Counted from the stretch's first letter, positions 1 through 13,162 are shown. The stretch: DNA of 64,000 bases from Plutella xylostella (GCF_932276165.1 NC_063997.1:5714001-5778000), one strand, 5' to 3'. Notes: generated from the sequence alone by a model not told the origin. Made by a program: numbers and translations.

Positions 1-2652
1 CACAAAAAACATAAATTCGAAATTTTAAAATGTAACACACTACACTCAGAATCCTTATTAGGAAAAATTACTACCTCTAAAAATCACTGCGCGACTTTGT
101 GTGCACTATACAGACCGCCCGATAATAGCAAACACTTATTTCTAAAAGAACTATCACAACTAATAGATAGCAAATGCACTACTAAAAACATTATACTTTT
201 AGGTGATATTAATATCGACTTACGATCTGAAAGCATTCTAAAACAACACTACGTAGATATGCTCTCGGAAAGAGGCCTTCTATGCGGAATATCGGATTAT
301 ACACGGATTGAAGAAAGAAAAGGTATAATCTCTAAATCCTGTATCGACCATATATTTATCCGTAACTGCACAGAGGACCTCTTCTCCGCAGCGCTTGGTA
401 CAGTTCTGGCCGACCACCGTATGACTGTGCTCACGGCGGTCGGAGCATCGCAGATACAGAGTGTTCCCAAAACTATAACTTTAATTGATCAGAAAGTACT
501 ACTCGATAAATTAAATGAGGTCGACTGGGATATAACTAACGGATTTCAATGCCCAAACCAAATCTATAATTTCATTAAAAATAGCTTTGATACTGCATAT
601 AAACAGGCAATGTACAATAAAAAAATCGGAAATTCTAAAAGGAATAAAGAAAAATGGATAAATAGAAAAATAAATACTGAATGTGAAAAAAGAGATACAT
701 TATTTATACAATTAAAAAAAGACCCTACTAATAGAATAATAAGATACGAATATCATAAACATAGAAATAAAACAAAAAAACTTATAGAAAACTCCAGAAA
801 TACCTACTATAAAAATAAAATAAATGAAAATAAAAATAATCCGAGGAAATTGTGGCAAATCCTTAACAACTTGTCAGGTAGGATTGTGAAATCGGTAGAC
901 GAAGTTTTAAATAAAGCTTTCAATATAGATCAGCACAATGAAAAATCAATAGCGAACCAATTTGCCATTCAATTTGGAAGTGATGTACAAAATATTGTTC
1001 CAAACTGTAATATAACTATTCTGAACAAAAACGATATACAAAAACCAATAAATAAATCTATGTTCCATAAGAAAGCCTCAGAGGAAAAAATCTTAAAAAT
1101 AGTCAATAACATTAGTGAACGTAAAGCTCCAGGTCAAGATTGTATCAGGCCAGTTGATATAAAAAATGTGGGTCGCAAACTAGTAACTGCGATTACTAAT
1201 CTAATTAATAAAAGTATCACATCAGGGATATACCCCAATGAATTAAAAATTGGTATAGTTCGGCCTATATACAAAAAAGGTAAATATGATTGTTGTTCAA
1301 ATTACAGACCCATAACAATACTGCCTATACTTGATAAAATATTTGAAAAGTATATAGCTGGAATAATACATCAGTTCTTTGAAAATAACAATGTACTTAC
1401 AAATAGGCAATTTGGCTTTAGACGCAACAAAAGCACAACTTTGCTGCTTTCCGAGTTTACAGATGAGGTAAACATGTATCTAGACCAAAAAAAACACGTA
1501 GTACTAGTTCTCATAGACTACAGCAAGGCATTTGATACTTTAAGACATGATGACCTTATAGTAAAATTAAATGATTCTGGAATAAGAGGCCCTATGCTTA
1601 AGTGGTGCAAAGATTACCTTCATAAAAGAAATTACAAAGTAAAAATAGGAAATTCTTACAGTGACAACGTCAACGTTACAATAGGTACTGCACAAGGATC
1701 AGTTCTTGGGCCTTTGCATTATTTGGTATATGTTAATGATGTAACAAATGTTGTTCAACACTGTTCACTTTACCAATACGCAGACGATACCTGCCTTATC
1801 GTGGCTGACAACAACTTATCGAATGCAATGAAAAAGCTGCAGGAAGACTTTATGGCAATATGCAAGTGGTCACACGATGCTGGATTAGTTCTCAATGCGC
1901 AAAAAACAGTAATGATGCATATAAAATCTAGCCACAACACTTCTGACACAGCTTCGGTTAACCTACTTTCACACTGTCATCAGTGCCTACACTCACCAGT
2001 TAATAACTGTACTAACTGCGTGCCTATTGAACAAGTACGTCAAGCAACCTACCTAGGTCTTATAATCGATAACAGATTAAACTGGGGTCCACATATTGAG
2101 AAAATATGTGACAAGTTACGTGCATTATTGGCTAAATTCAACATAATAAAATATAAAGTTCCCTACAGAATACTTTTAAACATGTACAAAGCTCTAGCGG
2201 CATCCATTATCTCATATGGCATCACCAGTTACGGTAGGACATATAAGACTCACCTTGAAAAGATATACACACTGCAAATAAGACTGCTTAAAGTAATTGT
2301 ACCCACTAAAGTAAAGCAAAGCTACCGTGGCGAATATCACAATTTGTTCGAATACTGCAAAATATTGCCTATAAACGAACAAGTATACTTAGATATACTA
2401 GTAGAACAACTGCTTCTGGGAAAGCTAGATCATCTTAAACCCGTACAACATAAAATTAAAACGCGTAAAATTACAAACCAAGAACTAGACACAATTAGCT
2501 GCACAAACAACTATGGACGCAGAAATACAGACTATATTTTTCCAAGAATATATAATACAATCCCAATTACACTGCGTGAGAACCTTAATATAACGAACTG
2601 TAAAAATACATTAAAATCATACTTTCGTAACAAAATTAATAAAACAAAATAA
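1..2652 (+). CDS. Non-LTR retrotransposon ORF2 (endonuclease-reverse transcriptase), CR1/jockey-like, 5' end outside window
   Basis: The frame is open from base 1 to a TAA at 2650-2652 (883 codons), so the ORF enters from the left and its start is not visible. Numbering from base 1, the C-terminal part of an AP-type endonuclease comes first (GDIN near residue 68, IDHIF near 115, DHRM near 138). A reverse transcriptase follows, with KAPGQD, NYRPITILP, RQFGFRRNKST, DYSKAFDTL (near 505), GTAQGSVLGP and the catalytic YADD (593-596). A cysteine/histidine-rich insert (CHQC...CTNC) precedes QATYLGL. The C-terminus (NNYGRRNTDYIFPRIYN) is of the type found in CR1/L2-like LINEs. It would nick target DNA and copy its own RNA. 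No stop or frameshift is visible. Codon use is very AT-rich, unlike the RTE copies in this window. The clade within CR1/jockey is not settled. Confidence 0.9.
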   Translation, partial: HKKHKFEILKCNTLHSESLLGKITTSKNHCATLCALYRPPDNSKHLFLKELSQLIDSKCTTKNIILLGDINIDLRSESILKQHYVDMLSERGLLCGISDYTRIEERKGIISKSCIDHIFIRNCTEDLFSAALGTVLADHRMTVLTAVGASQIQSVPKTITLIDQKVLLDKLNEVDWDITNGFQCPNQIYNFIKNSFDTAYKQAMYNKKIGNSKRNKEKWINRKINTECEKRDTLFIQLKKDPTNRIIRYEYHKHRNKTKKLIENSRNTYYKNKINENKNNPRKLWQILNNLSGRIVKSVDEVLNKAFNIDQHNEKSIANQFAIQFGSDVQNIVPNCNITILNKNDIQKPINKSMFHKKASEEKILKIVNNISERKAPGQDCIRPVDIKNVGRKLVTAITNLINKSITSGIYPNELKIGIVRPIYKKGKYDCCSNYRPITILPILDKIFEKYIAGIIHQFFENNNVLTNRQFGFRRNKSTTLLLSEFTDEVNMYLDQKKHVVLVLIDYSKAFDTLRHDDLIVKLNDSGIRGPMLKWCKDYLHKRNYKVKIGNSYSDNVNVTIGTAQGSVLGPLHYLVYVNDVTNVVQHCSLYQYADDTCLIVADNNLSNAMKKLQEDFMAICKWSHDAGLVLNAQKTVMMHIKSSHNTSDTASVNLLSHCHQCLHSPVNNCTNCVPIEQVRQATYLGLIIDNRLNWGPHIEKICDKLRALLAKFNIIKYKVPYRILLNMYKALAASIISYGITSYGRTYKTHLEKIYTLQIRLLKVIVPTKVKQSYRGEYHNLFEYCKILPINEQVYLDILVEQLLLGKLDHLKPVQHKIKTRKITNQELDTISCTNNYGRRNTDYIFPRIYNTIPITLRENLNITNCKNTLKSYFRNKINKTK

Positions 2653-2848
2653 TACTTAGGTACATAATATACTTACCTAAATTATATACCCACTCAATAC
2701 CAACCTACAACAATTATTTACAATATATGTATTTACGATTATAATATATCATATGAGTATACTTATTTATTTATAAATATTTTATTTACTAACAACCACA
2801 AAACCATAGGTACTTTTCCACGGTAAAAGGCATTAAGTTGCAATAAAA
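2653..2848 (+). other. Probable 3' UTR of the left-edge LINE
   Basis: AT-rich sequence directly after the LINE stop, with an AATAAA at 2842-2847. The true 3' end is uncertain: a second possible tail, TAAATAAATAAATAA, lies at about 3338-3352. Confidence 0.4.
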
Positions 2849-5800
2849 CTAAATGCATATCACCATACTCATTAGCACTACATTAAACATCCTGTATAGT
2901 GCGTCGCATATTTTTTGCGGGGAGTAGGGAGCGAACCGGTTTCGCGGCCGCCCGGCGCGGCGAGCGATGCCTGTGCTGTGGTGATATGTTGTCAAACTAA
3001 TTATTATTTCGTGACAATACCTACTTGTATGGACAAGCGAGCCTCTGTACGAAACGCGTAGATGACGCGTTCTGTATGACACCTAGTATGTACTTTTAGC
3101 ATCTTTTAGTAATCCGCTCTGTCCACAAATAATGTTAACCTATGTATGTTACCTTAGAAATGAAATTGTATGAGTATCTAAATAAGTAATGTTAATACCT
3201 ATGTATAATTAATACCTATTGTTATATTCATGTTACTGATTTGTCGACCACGATTGTATTTAGTGTCAAGACAAACCCTTCAGGTTTAATGGCACGTAAA
3301 CTTCAACAAAATAACTATGTTACACAATGTTTGGTATAAATAAATAAATAATGTGGCATAAGGCTCGTTTCGTCTAAAACTCTTTAGGCATAATCTTTAA
3401 ACACCTAAGTTTTGTTTGCTCAAATTTATGTTCGTCTATACCTATATATAATCTTGTTTATCCTAATGTTATCTTAATAAATAATATATTAAGTATGTAG
3501 TAAATGTACAAATTGTGGTATTTTTCTCCTACATCCCGAAAATCACAATATTGTATGATCAAAAAATCGAAAGTTAACGACCAATATAATTACTACAAAC
3601 CCCATGAGATCGAAACCTAAAAATAGGTGCGACGACGAGCAAAGCGAGGAGGAGCGTGTTAGGTGCACATGTTCATCAAAACCAAAGCGGAGTGCAGCGA
3701 AGCGGAGCGGAGCGTTTTCCAAACAGCGGAAACAATACAAGGCACCAGTTTGCGCTATGTAGGGAGACGCTCCGTCAAAGTTAAAGCCAAAAGAATATTA
3801 TTACTTTCTATAAACCTATGCCATAGCATTATTAGGCTATTCAAGATTTGGCCATACCATTATTAGGCTAAACAATGTTATGCGAAATAACTTTTTACTA
3901 AACGAGATTTATGCCATACGATTTTCGGCGTAACGAGACTTTGACCAAACGTTACTATGCAATACGAGATTAGGCAAATAAATCTTATGCCAAAAAAGGT
4001 AGAACCCCTCAATTGAATTAATTACTCTCAGTAAAAATATTCATCTCTGTAAAATTTACTGAAAACTTCTTAAGCCCAGTACCGACTTAACTCAACTCGT
4101 AAGAGCCCTTTATCAACCTAAAGCCAAAGTACCATTAATTATGTCAAAGATCGTTTTACATCGTAGATACTGTCTTAAACTTATATAGGTACATACTTAA
4201 GTGTTACTTTGATTCAAAGTCTATAGTTATAGTTAAAATATTGTTAAGAGTTTAAATTTTCTAGCAAGTTTACCCTAAATTTAATAAACAACCATATTTA
4301 CTTAATATTTTTGTACTGTTATGCTAAAACTAACAGGGGTGACATATGCATAAATCGCAGCGTTAAACCAGGCTGTCAAAGCAAGAACCATTTGCTCATA
4401 AATTCAGCTGCACAGTGGTGAAATTGCCAACAAAATCTGGTCCCCAGACTCGACTCACTTTGCCGTTAATCCGGTTACCCGATCCATTATAATTAAGAAC
4501 ATGCAACTCCTAAATTCTAGACACTAGTGGCTCGTGGGCCCAGATTGCGTCGGCACTGCACCACTGTGCAGCGGCGGGATAATGCGGAGTGGAGTGCACC
4601 TGCAGACATAACCTGCATCTTAATTATACGAAATAGGGTTTATATTTCAGTCACCTAACTACTGGAAATTCATTTGGATTGTATGGTGGAAATGACAGAT
4701 CTGAAAAGTACGATTGAGCGCGTTCTAGGTTGATTTACCTGATGTTTCTGTATTTGCAACACGCATTTTGCTTTCCTTTGGGGTCTTTCTTAGGTAAAAT
4801 TCTAATAATTTAGGCATGAGACGTTATTATTTATAGTTTTTTTAATAATAATATTTAAAGAAAATAGCCTGATACTGGCCATAAATGTAATCAATACTCA
4901 TTATTTTATGCAATACAATAATTTGAATGGCCACATTCAAGCCAGCGGCAGCGTTCAACTAAACTTTCCGAATGATAACACAATTTCTTCGCCATTCAGC
5001 TAAGCAAACTTTTTGCTGGTGACAATGAAAATCTGAATTTGTGCTAATGCCTATCATTAGAGGCTGCAGAACGTCCCTGAACGACTCATAACAATAACTT
5101 AATGCTTATCTGCGTGTAACTGCCGGTTTGAATAACTGTAAACTTGCCGTTTTGAGTTCCCGGGGGCATTTTCGGAGGGACACTTGACATTTTTGGGTGA
5201 TTTCCTCCAGACGTACTATGCTGCGTTGCTAGGGATGCGTAGGATATACGCTAATCATATTCACTGGACCACATGGCCTAGCACAGGTGGGGACGAATTT
5301 CTATCACATCATGCTGCTCTCTGGTGGTAATGGGCATTTTGCTATAATAAAAAAAAAGTCCATAGCTATTTACGGTACTTATTCCGCGTGTATTGAGTCT
5401 ACAATGGGTCTTAATCCGGTAAGTTTAAGAAGGCAGGGTACCTATGTCATTCGCACAGTTTAACTTTTTTGGGTATTTTTTGGTTCTTGAGTCAAGTCGA
5501 GACCTAAATAGCTAACAACCACAAATAATTTTTAATCAACTCAAACACATCATCAATTTTCAATTATAATTTACGTGAAAGTTGAAAACGCTATTTTAAT
5601 TCAAAAACATGAAACGGCGCTAAGTACAATTTGATGATTTTCTGGTAAACTTTACCTTTGAAACTTTTACTCAAAATGCCGGAAGCGGATATTTTGTTAC
5701 TGATTTAGTAACTTGATCCTTTTCTACTAAAACGCTGTTTTGTTCACTGCTTTCCTCATCTCACCCAGCCACTGCCGGCTGGGGGGCGTCCCACCTTACT

Positions 5801-7904
5801 TTTCTAGTGACATTTTCATCACAATGTTTCCACAATGCAAACAGGAACGAGGCTACATTATTCATAGTGCAACTTAATCCGTGGACTGAAGATAGCGCTA
5901 ACGAGTAAACTTCCTCTTAGTATATGCGTGGAATAATTGCGATAACTCTGCTAGCTGCCAGAGCAATCTGCCGGGCGCGATATATTATGTACGTGTATAG
6001 TATAATGTTACAAACTTAAGAAAATGCTGAACATAAATTCGTCAATTACTCACATATGACCGTTTTACTAGTCCGTTTTATCGTGTACCTACTTTTTTTC
6101 GTTGGTGGAGTATGTATGAGCGACTTTACACATGGCACAGTATAGGTAGGTACTATATAAAATATAAAATAGCGTTCATTAAAAATACATTCCGTTTTGT
6201 CAAAAGATATTTATTTCTTGAGCTGGTATAAATAATGTTTCAGAATGGATAAGATAAATACAGAGGCAGAGAGGCTACTCTTGTTTGAAAAAAGCGAACG
6301 ATACCTACGTTCGTATACGAAGATACTTAATATAAATTCAAACGAAATACTATGGAATTTATACAAACAATAATTTTACCTTTTACCCCTTTGACCCATT
6401 TGCTTTGTATCCAGTCAAGTTTGGATGAACCAACATGCTTCATGCTAAGTCAAGCCACAAACTTGGTTTAATTTGGACTTGCAAACTAAAGGTCAAAATC
6501 TGTAGCAAAGCGGATGTGTTATGGTTATAGTTACCTACATAGGTGATAAACTTAAACAGTCTTCCAAGTACTTACCTGAGAGTACAGGGTTTGTTTGCAT
6601 TCATCAATTTCGTAATAGAATTTTAGGTATATGATTTTTTACATTGTCAGTGAGGCAGGTTCTAAAAATTGGAATCAGCATGCTTTTTGCTGTGCACTAC
6701 ATAATTCGCTGAACACACTTTGTAGTTATGTTTGTAGTTTCAAGTGTATACAAGTTACATATCTATGTATAGATTTTTAAAAAAGGTGTACAAAGAGCAT
6801 AATCACAATACAAAACTACTTGTTATATTTTTAAATTATTTTAAACAATTCAAACATTTCAGCGCACGCTGTTGCAACAAAAGCGACAGAAGCAAAAAAA
6901 AACCTATGTTCGTTTTATCGCGCATTCGTCTCGTGTCGACGAAAAGAGTGTTCTAGCAAAAAGTTTTGCCGTCAAAGAAACCAAGCTAGTTTTAGTTTTA
7001 TCTAACTCAGAAAATAAAGAGTAGACTGTCGTTGCGAGCAGTCTAATTGTTGATCCATTACATATCTAGAGGTTAACTGTAATTCTGAAAATAGACGAGT
7101 TTTTCGGCATTTATTAATAATTTTATGAAATGAAATGAATAAGAATGTAGTGTTTCAATTTTAAAAGTTAATCTGTGCGATATATTTTTTTAAAGGCGTC
7201 TTGATAATTTCTGCGATTGCGAGAAATTAAAAAATAATAATATAGCATATGGCAATGGCAGATGGGACTTTTACCTTGCTCGCAAGTGTACTAGTCATTT
7301 TTAGATTGTACTATACTACGTTCTTATTTAGTTGTACTAAATTTGGAAAACAAGACAAGTGTTGCGTTAGTTTAGGGTGGTGGATTGCATTGTACTGAAG
7401 CTACAAACCTACCTACTGAAATATTATTTTCCTGAAACGAAACACAAAACGTCCGGATTTAATTTCATTACTCCCGCTCTAATTTCAGAGCTTGTTCAGT
7501 TCTTTATTGTTACCATACTACGTGTTTGATGTTTACGTTGAAAAATATTCCCAAAACGTTTGTCGCCGGATTTCACGCTGCGTTCACGTAGACATAAATA
7601 ATTCCGTGTAAGCTGCACAGCGAAATAATTATGCTACATGAACGTTAAATTAAGCGAGCGCTTAACGCTCTAAGTTCTCATTTAATATCCCACGGGCGAC
7701 TCTAGTAACAACAGATTATGATTTCATTACATGAATAGCTTCGGGACAACTTAACGTTAAATATCTGACTATACAGTATGGAATTCTATTGACGGTGTAT
7801 CGTTACGCAGAGTATTACAGGGTCAATTGGCTTACTTTTTTAATCCCAGTAAAATGGACAACATCATATTTATAAAAAATAAGCATGGAATAATAATCAT
7901 AATA
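2849..7904. other. Non-coding AT-rich stretch with degenerate repeats
   Basis: No convincing exon or long ORF. A GC-rich patch (2920-2970) contains GCGGCCGCCCGGCGCGGCG. A degenerate repeat at about 3590-4000 has GAGCGAAGC-like runs (3640-3720) and repeated 'TTAGGC', 'ATGCCATA' and 'ACGAGATT' words. From 4000 to 7900 I see only AT-rich single-copy-looking sequence. Confidence 0.5.
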
Positions 7905-8625
7905 ATAATGCGGCAGGGCAGCTTGTGGCGAGCTGTTGGGCATTAGCGACCCCACCCACCCGATGCCGGGGAGAACCCCTGTTCCTCATCTCTGGCTTGC
8001 CTTTATTGGTTGGCCAGAGTGAACACTGACGAGGAACAGGATCTCCCACCTCTTGCTTGCCTTCATTGGCTGGCTTGAGTGGTGTACTGCTAGAGCAGCA
8101 ATGCTCGAGGAAGGATGTATTACCCAGTAAAGTGCTTGTAGGGATCTTGACCGATCACGCGATTGTCCTGAGAGCCGTGGAATACCTCTCCTTCCTTAGC
8201 ACCTCATGCCATGTTGCCCCCTTGTTGCTACGTCACTGTGATGTGCTAGCGACTATTTTGGGGGGCCCATTTAATGTGTTTGCGAGTCACCCCCTGCCTT
8301 TTTATCCGTGTGTGAAACATATAGGTCAGGCAGGGGCCATAGTCCTTCCATAGTCCCAGTTACCCAGTCCATTTAGCACCCCACTCCATAGCCCTGTATT
8401 AGTTTTCTCCATATCCTACAATAGTCCTGCACTAACCGGGGGTTTTCCTTGGGTTTACTTCCATAGTTCACACAGGGAAAATCGTCGGTTGGTGTCACAT
8501 TTCATATAGATTAATGTTGTCAAACGGGCCTCTACGTCTTGGCTTCGGCCCCATGCATGCCTTCCAAATGCTCGGGACCCCATGGTCCCGTGATGGTAAC
8601 GACATAATAATAATAATAATTTCAT
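7905..8625 (+). mobile_element. Retroelement fragment flanked by TAA repeats (Dong/R4-like candidate)
   Basis: A block of about 700 bp, markedly GC-richer than its surroundings, sits between two TAA microsatellites (about 7891-7910 and 8606-8623). It has no intact ORF. Dong/R4-clade LINEs are known to insert into TAA repeats, so a 5'-truncated Dong-like 3' region inside a TAA tract is a reasonable reading. That assignment is inference; a composite repeat is the alternative. Confidence 0.4.
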
Positions 8626-9000
8626 TTATTTCAGATAATTTAAATGCATAAAATTTGTTAGCAACATATGCGTATAGAATTGATTATTTATACTTTACTA
8701 TTGAAAAATCACGTAGAGGTAAAAATACATGCTGTCTGCAATGGGCCACAGGATCTTGAGTATCTTGACATGCATCATATTCTTACATCGCTTCAGCCAC
8801 ATTCTCCAGTCTCTTCATACCCGCTCGTAGGTTTCAGGAAATCTTGCTCCTTTAGCAGTAGGTATGTCGTTTATCTCTACGAAGCCTCACAGAAAAGGCT
8901 GTACAAATTGTACAATCTCAATCCCAAGCCCGCCGGCACTTTAATATTTATAATATTTTTAAACAAAAAGTATTATTGTATAATTGGAGTATTATTATAA
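8613..9000 (-). mobile_element. Possible minus-strand LINE 3' remnant
   Basis: On the minus strand the block ends in AAATAAATGAAATTATTATT, the A/T-rich tail common to lepidopteran LINEs. The interior (8700-8940) is more coding-like than the flanks but is broken by stops. The 110-codon plus-strand open frame here looks accidental. Confidence 0.3.
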
Positions 9001-9469
9001 TTAGATACTTTATGTGCATTAAAGATGGTATTTTACTAATAAAATAAACAGGTAAAAATAGTAAATGTTTCCAATTTCATTCATTTATGTAAATTTAGCT
9101 TTTTAGAATAATTATAATCTACTCCTATTTTCAAATTATCCTTGAAAATAATCTAAACTTGCAGAACCCGTTGCGATGCCAATACCTAATTGTAAATGTA
9201 CAGAATCACTCATCAAAAAAATCACTGTAACGTTCAAAATGAACATTTTAAATGGTACATTTAAAATAAATTCTCGTGAAATGCATCCAAACTGTTTGGG
9301 CCACAACAACTTTTCCTCTACGGATGCGCTATTTTATCACGCATCCATCATCCATCATGGGCGTGCTACCGCTGCCATTCCAAAACTCCCTTTAGCATCA
9401 GGTGTGAAGCTTTGAATTACGATGGGAGGAAATTGTGTTGCCTAGTTCCTATTGATACCCGTAGCTGGC
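9001..9469. other. Non-coding, nothing recognised
   Basis: AT-rich sequence without splice-flanked coding signal or clear repeat structure. Confidence 0.4.
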
Positions 9470-9602
9470 GGTTACTCTATACTGATGAAAACGAACGAAT
9501 GAGCTGTCGTGCAATCTGCACGTTTAACACAACGAGTTAGAATCGTGGCTCGCGCAGCGCAGGGCTTGGAAAATTAGTTTTCCGTCATATAGAGTGACCC
9601 CC
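9470..9602 (-). mobile_element. MITE family A, copy 1
   Basis: Ends are GGTTACTCTAT on the left and ATATAGAGTGACCCCC on the right, which are imperfect inverted repeats. The interior shares CGTGGCTCGCGCAGCG, AACACAACGAG and AGCTGTCGTGCAATC with the copies near 28040, 31356, 33600 and 57506. It has no ORF, so it is a non-autonomous DNA element. The superfamily is unknown. Confidence 0.65.
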
Positions 9603-11270
9603 CGGTGCCACGGTGCTTCAAATACTTCGTATGCATTTGAGCGCTCTCGGATTTCCAGCCACTGCCGTCGCCGATGCCCGACGCCCGCGGCTCCGCGCGA
9701 ATAGGCAAGATTTTTAAAACCTTGTTCCATCGAAATACTCCGCATCCGTGGTGGATAGTGAGCCGAAATGTTTTTTTTTCATGGCTGTATTCTTATATGC
9801 GCTATTTTCTGCTAGTCTAGTTTATGCGCCAAAATGAAAATAATTGGAAAAGAAAATGCTATTTTAGGTACTTATGAGAGAAAAACCAAGAAGAAAATAA
9901 ACTGGGCTTTCTATATGAAATACATACATACAATAGATAAAACTTAAGTAACAGTAAATCCCATAAAGCATGTACAACAGGAACTGAAAAAAATACATAC
10001 TGCAAATCTTTATCCTTAATAATTTTCCTATGAGAACCTGATGGTGTATTGTGTTACTTTTTGTTTTTGGTATGATATTCCCAAAGGTATATTTTTTACT
10101 TAATTCGTAGATTATTATCTTATTAATTAAATCTAAATCTATGTCTACATCTAGCAATTAGAAACAAAAAATATCAGAATACATTTTTAATCTATACATA
10201 GGAAAGCCTGTATACATAAAAAGATTAAAGCTTGAGGGAGATTAAACTTTTCAGATTCAATCTGTTTTTTATTCAAATATCGGGAATTATAACGAAAAAA
10301 AGTTGTGCGAAAATCATTTGGCAGATTCCATCGTACGGCCGTACCCAAAAGTTCGGAGTTTGGATATACGTATAATCGCAAAATCCCGATGGTTCATTCA
10401 CAAAAGGTTCAGCGCTTCATATATATAACGATCTATTCTATTAGTTATTGTGGCACATTTACTTTTAAAACTTGTAACATTTTTGATAGGAACTTTCATA
10501 TTATATGTATATGTAAATCTTTCGGTCATTACATCATTGCAGTCAAAGACTATGAACCTTTCAATTAAAAAAAATAAAGTAGGAAGGAGGGCCTACTTTA
10601 ATTATAAATTTCAGAGCCAACTCTAAGTTTGCCTCCGGTGCGACTTAGTTTAGTGCCGCCATATTGCCAGAAAGTTACGCATATTGGAGTACTCTGAGAT
10701 ATTATAGGTCGCAGTTTGCACTCTCAAATAACTAAAAAATCTGTGGGTATATAAGCTTTTTTCAATATGTTTACTCTTAGAATAGCTGAATAAGAGATGA
10801 AAAGGTGTTTTCACCGTTACTGTGATTCCTGGTTGTAAATAAGTTAAGTATATTTATTTGAGTTTGGTTGTAGGTAATTTCATTTTTACTTTGTCGTATA
10901 CATTTTTCTTTATGAGTTAGTTAACAGCAGTAGGTATGTATATTTCTTCACCATAAAGGTTGACTTGACTGGAAGAAATTGCGTTTAGGCGGTAAGTACA
11001 CCTTTATGCAAATACTAATTCTAATGATCTGTACCTGTATAACTTGTAAAATATTATTTTTTAAGCACGATCTAAACTCTATATTTTAATAATGATAACT
11101 CCTCGTAAAGGATGTAAGTAGTTACTGGAAGCTGCAATGTGTACGATCTTTATTTTTTATTTGTAGGTATTTATAATATAATATTATCTAAACATTCAAC
11201 AGCAGTCCTAGAAAATCTGACTAAACATATCAGATACAATGCTTTGATGTCAAGAAACCGAAAGGGATTA
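9603..11270. other. Non-coding, nothing recognised
   Basis: AT-rich sequence. Short open frames near 9864-10568 lack coding character and conserved motifs. Confidence 0.4.
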
Positions 11271-11617
11271 GGGGCCGTCCATTAATCACGTGAGGTGGTT
11301 TTTCTCATTTTTTTACCCCCCCCTCCCCCATGGTGATATTTGGTGAGGTTTGGGACCAACCCCCCCTCCCCCCCCTTGGATCACGTGTATTTTTTTGGAA
11401 GTCTATGTAAAGGCAATTTTTCACTAGAAAAAATATAGGTCATACTACAAATCGTTAAAATTTTTGCGCCGTCCAAAATATCGGTTCAGAAATACCTAAA
11501 AAATTAATACACGTGATGTCTAACGAGAACCCCCCCTCCCCCCTCGTGATGTTTCGTGAGGTTTTCAGTACCCCCTCCCCCCCCCCTTTGAGCCTCACGT
11601 GATTAATGGACGGCCCC
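11271..11617. mobile_element. Harbinger-like MITE with TTA target-site duplication
   Basis: Terminal inverted repeats begin GGGGCCGTCCATTAATCACG on the left, with the exact complement at the right end (CGTGATTAATGGACGGCCCC). The element is flanked by TTA at 11268-11270 and 11618-11620. Three-base TWA duplications are typical of PIF/Harbinger elements. The 347-bp interior has several C-tracts (CCCCCCCTCCCCC) arranged as subterminal inverted repeats, and no ORF. Confidence 0.8.
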
Positions 11618-11620
11618 TTA

Positions 11621-13162
11621 CTCAAAGAGATCGTTTTACGAGCAAAAGAAAATAAAGTTACACTAACAGAGTGGCGGGACATCGTGACATTAATGCCCAT
11701 ATGGAATGTTTGTCTGTTTGTGCGGAAGGCTCAACAAAACAGATTTTACGACAGCAACATAAAGATTAAATGGTGAAAGTGTAGGCCTATTCGGTATCGT
11801 AACTATGTCTATTCAATGTTATGCATTTTCGAACAACAGTCAGAGTTTTGGATAAGTTTTTTTTTTGTTTTCCAAACATTTATTGCTTAATAACAAATCT
11901 TATTCCTATATATTGAATATATATATGAAAAGTGTTACATTTAAGGTCAGTACGTACACCGCAGAAACAGCATACTTATTTATAAATATACAATTTCGCT
12001 CATACAGATACTTACCTACTAAAATAGTATTAGGTAATCTATAGCATCTCTACATAAACTATATTGAATGAAGACACAAGAAGAAACAAAAAATGCGGCT
12101 TGTTTGAAGCGCCTCTCATCTGCAGTAGCAGGCTAAAAGCATCTGTTATCCCCAAATTATCTCAAGTGGGTATTTTAAGGAGCGCATTCCTAAAAACACT
12201 TACGCACACTTGCCCTACAGGCATTTTTTTTTGTTTCGGCAATAACGCAACAAAGGGAGCCTTTATGCGATGTACTAAAATAAAACTGAATGCCATACAG
12301 GAAGCTTAAAATGTCCCAGAGTTTGAAGTTACTGGTTTTATCCGGATAAACAAGGGTGCTGTATTATGGGACCCTTCCTTTTCATTACTTAGCGTAAATG
12401 CTATTTTGTTTACAGTTTACAGTCAAATTATGGGAATGAGATGAGAATCAACCTTTGTGTCGTGTTTTAAATACAGATACCAGGGTTCATGTATCAGACA
12501 AACAAACGATTTCGTTTAAATGACAATAAAACATCATCCTGCGAGGATTACTGTAGTATCTTTAAGCTTGTTTTTTATATGTTGATTATTCCCTATAGTT
12601 CTTATTGAAATACATAAAGGTTCGGTTTAGAACTTCTTCTATGCTTTGATTACAAGATTAAATCTGTGGTTAATGGTTCAGCTTTAAAAAAAAACATAAA
12701 ATATTCAATGTAATTTGGCAAATCTTAATAATTGTGTTTTTTCACCATGTAAATGTAAAAAAACAGTGGCAATTTTTATACAGATATATTGAAAAATGGT
12801 AAGCCGATGACTAAAGACGTTATTTTCAGTTCTATGAATTTTGAAAGTTCGCGAAATAGGCCCTATATACCTTTTTGGCTTATTATGTTATTATCTACCC
12901 CTTTTACAATACTCTGTAGGAAATGCACGGTGTTATAACGACGCCGACGAATACGGAACTGTAGCATCAATCATTCCTTGTAAATGATAGCTGTGTGTCA
13001 AAAAAAAGTGCTGTGAAGAGATGCTCGACTGAAAAATATAGCAGCTCACACTGTCAGATACATAGCTATAAAAAAAATGTGAAACGGTAGTCATTGAATA
13101 GACTTTTCACGGCTGAGTTTTGTGATATAAATCCTAACTAGGTATATATATTCATTACATTA
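11621..13162. other. Non-coding, nothing recognised
   Basis: AT-rich; no supported exon or repeat boundary. Confidence 0.4.

Noticed and set aside
8057..8353. 98-codon plus-strand open frame
   Set aside because: Lies inside the retroelement-like GC-richer block, with no protein motif I recognise and no splice context.
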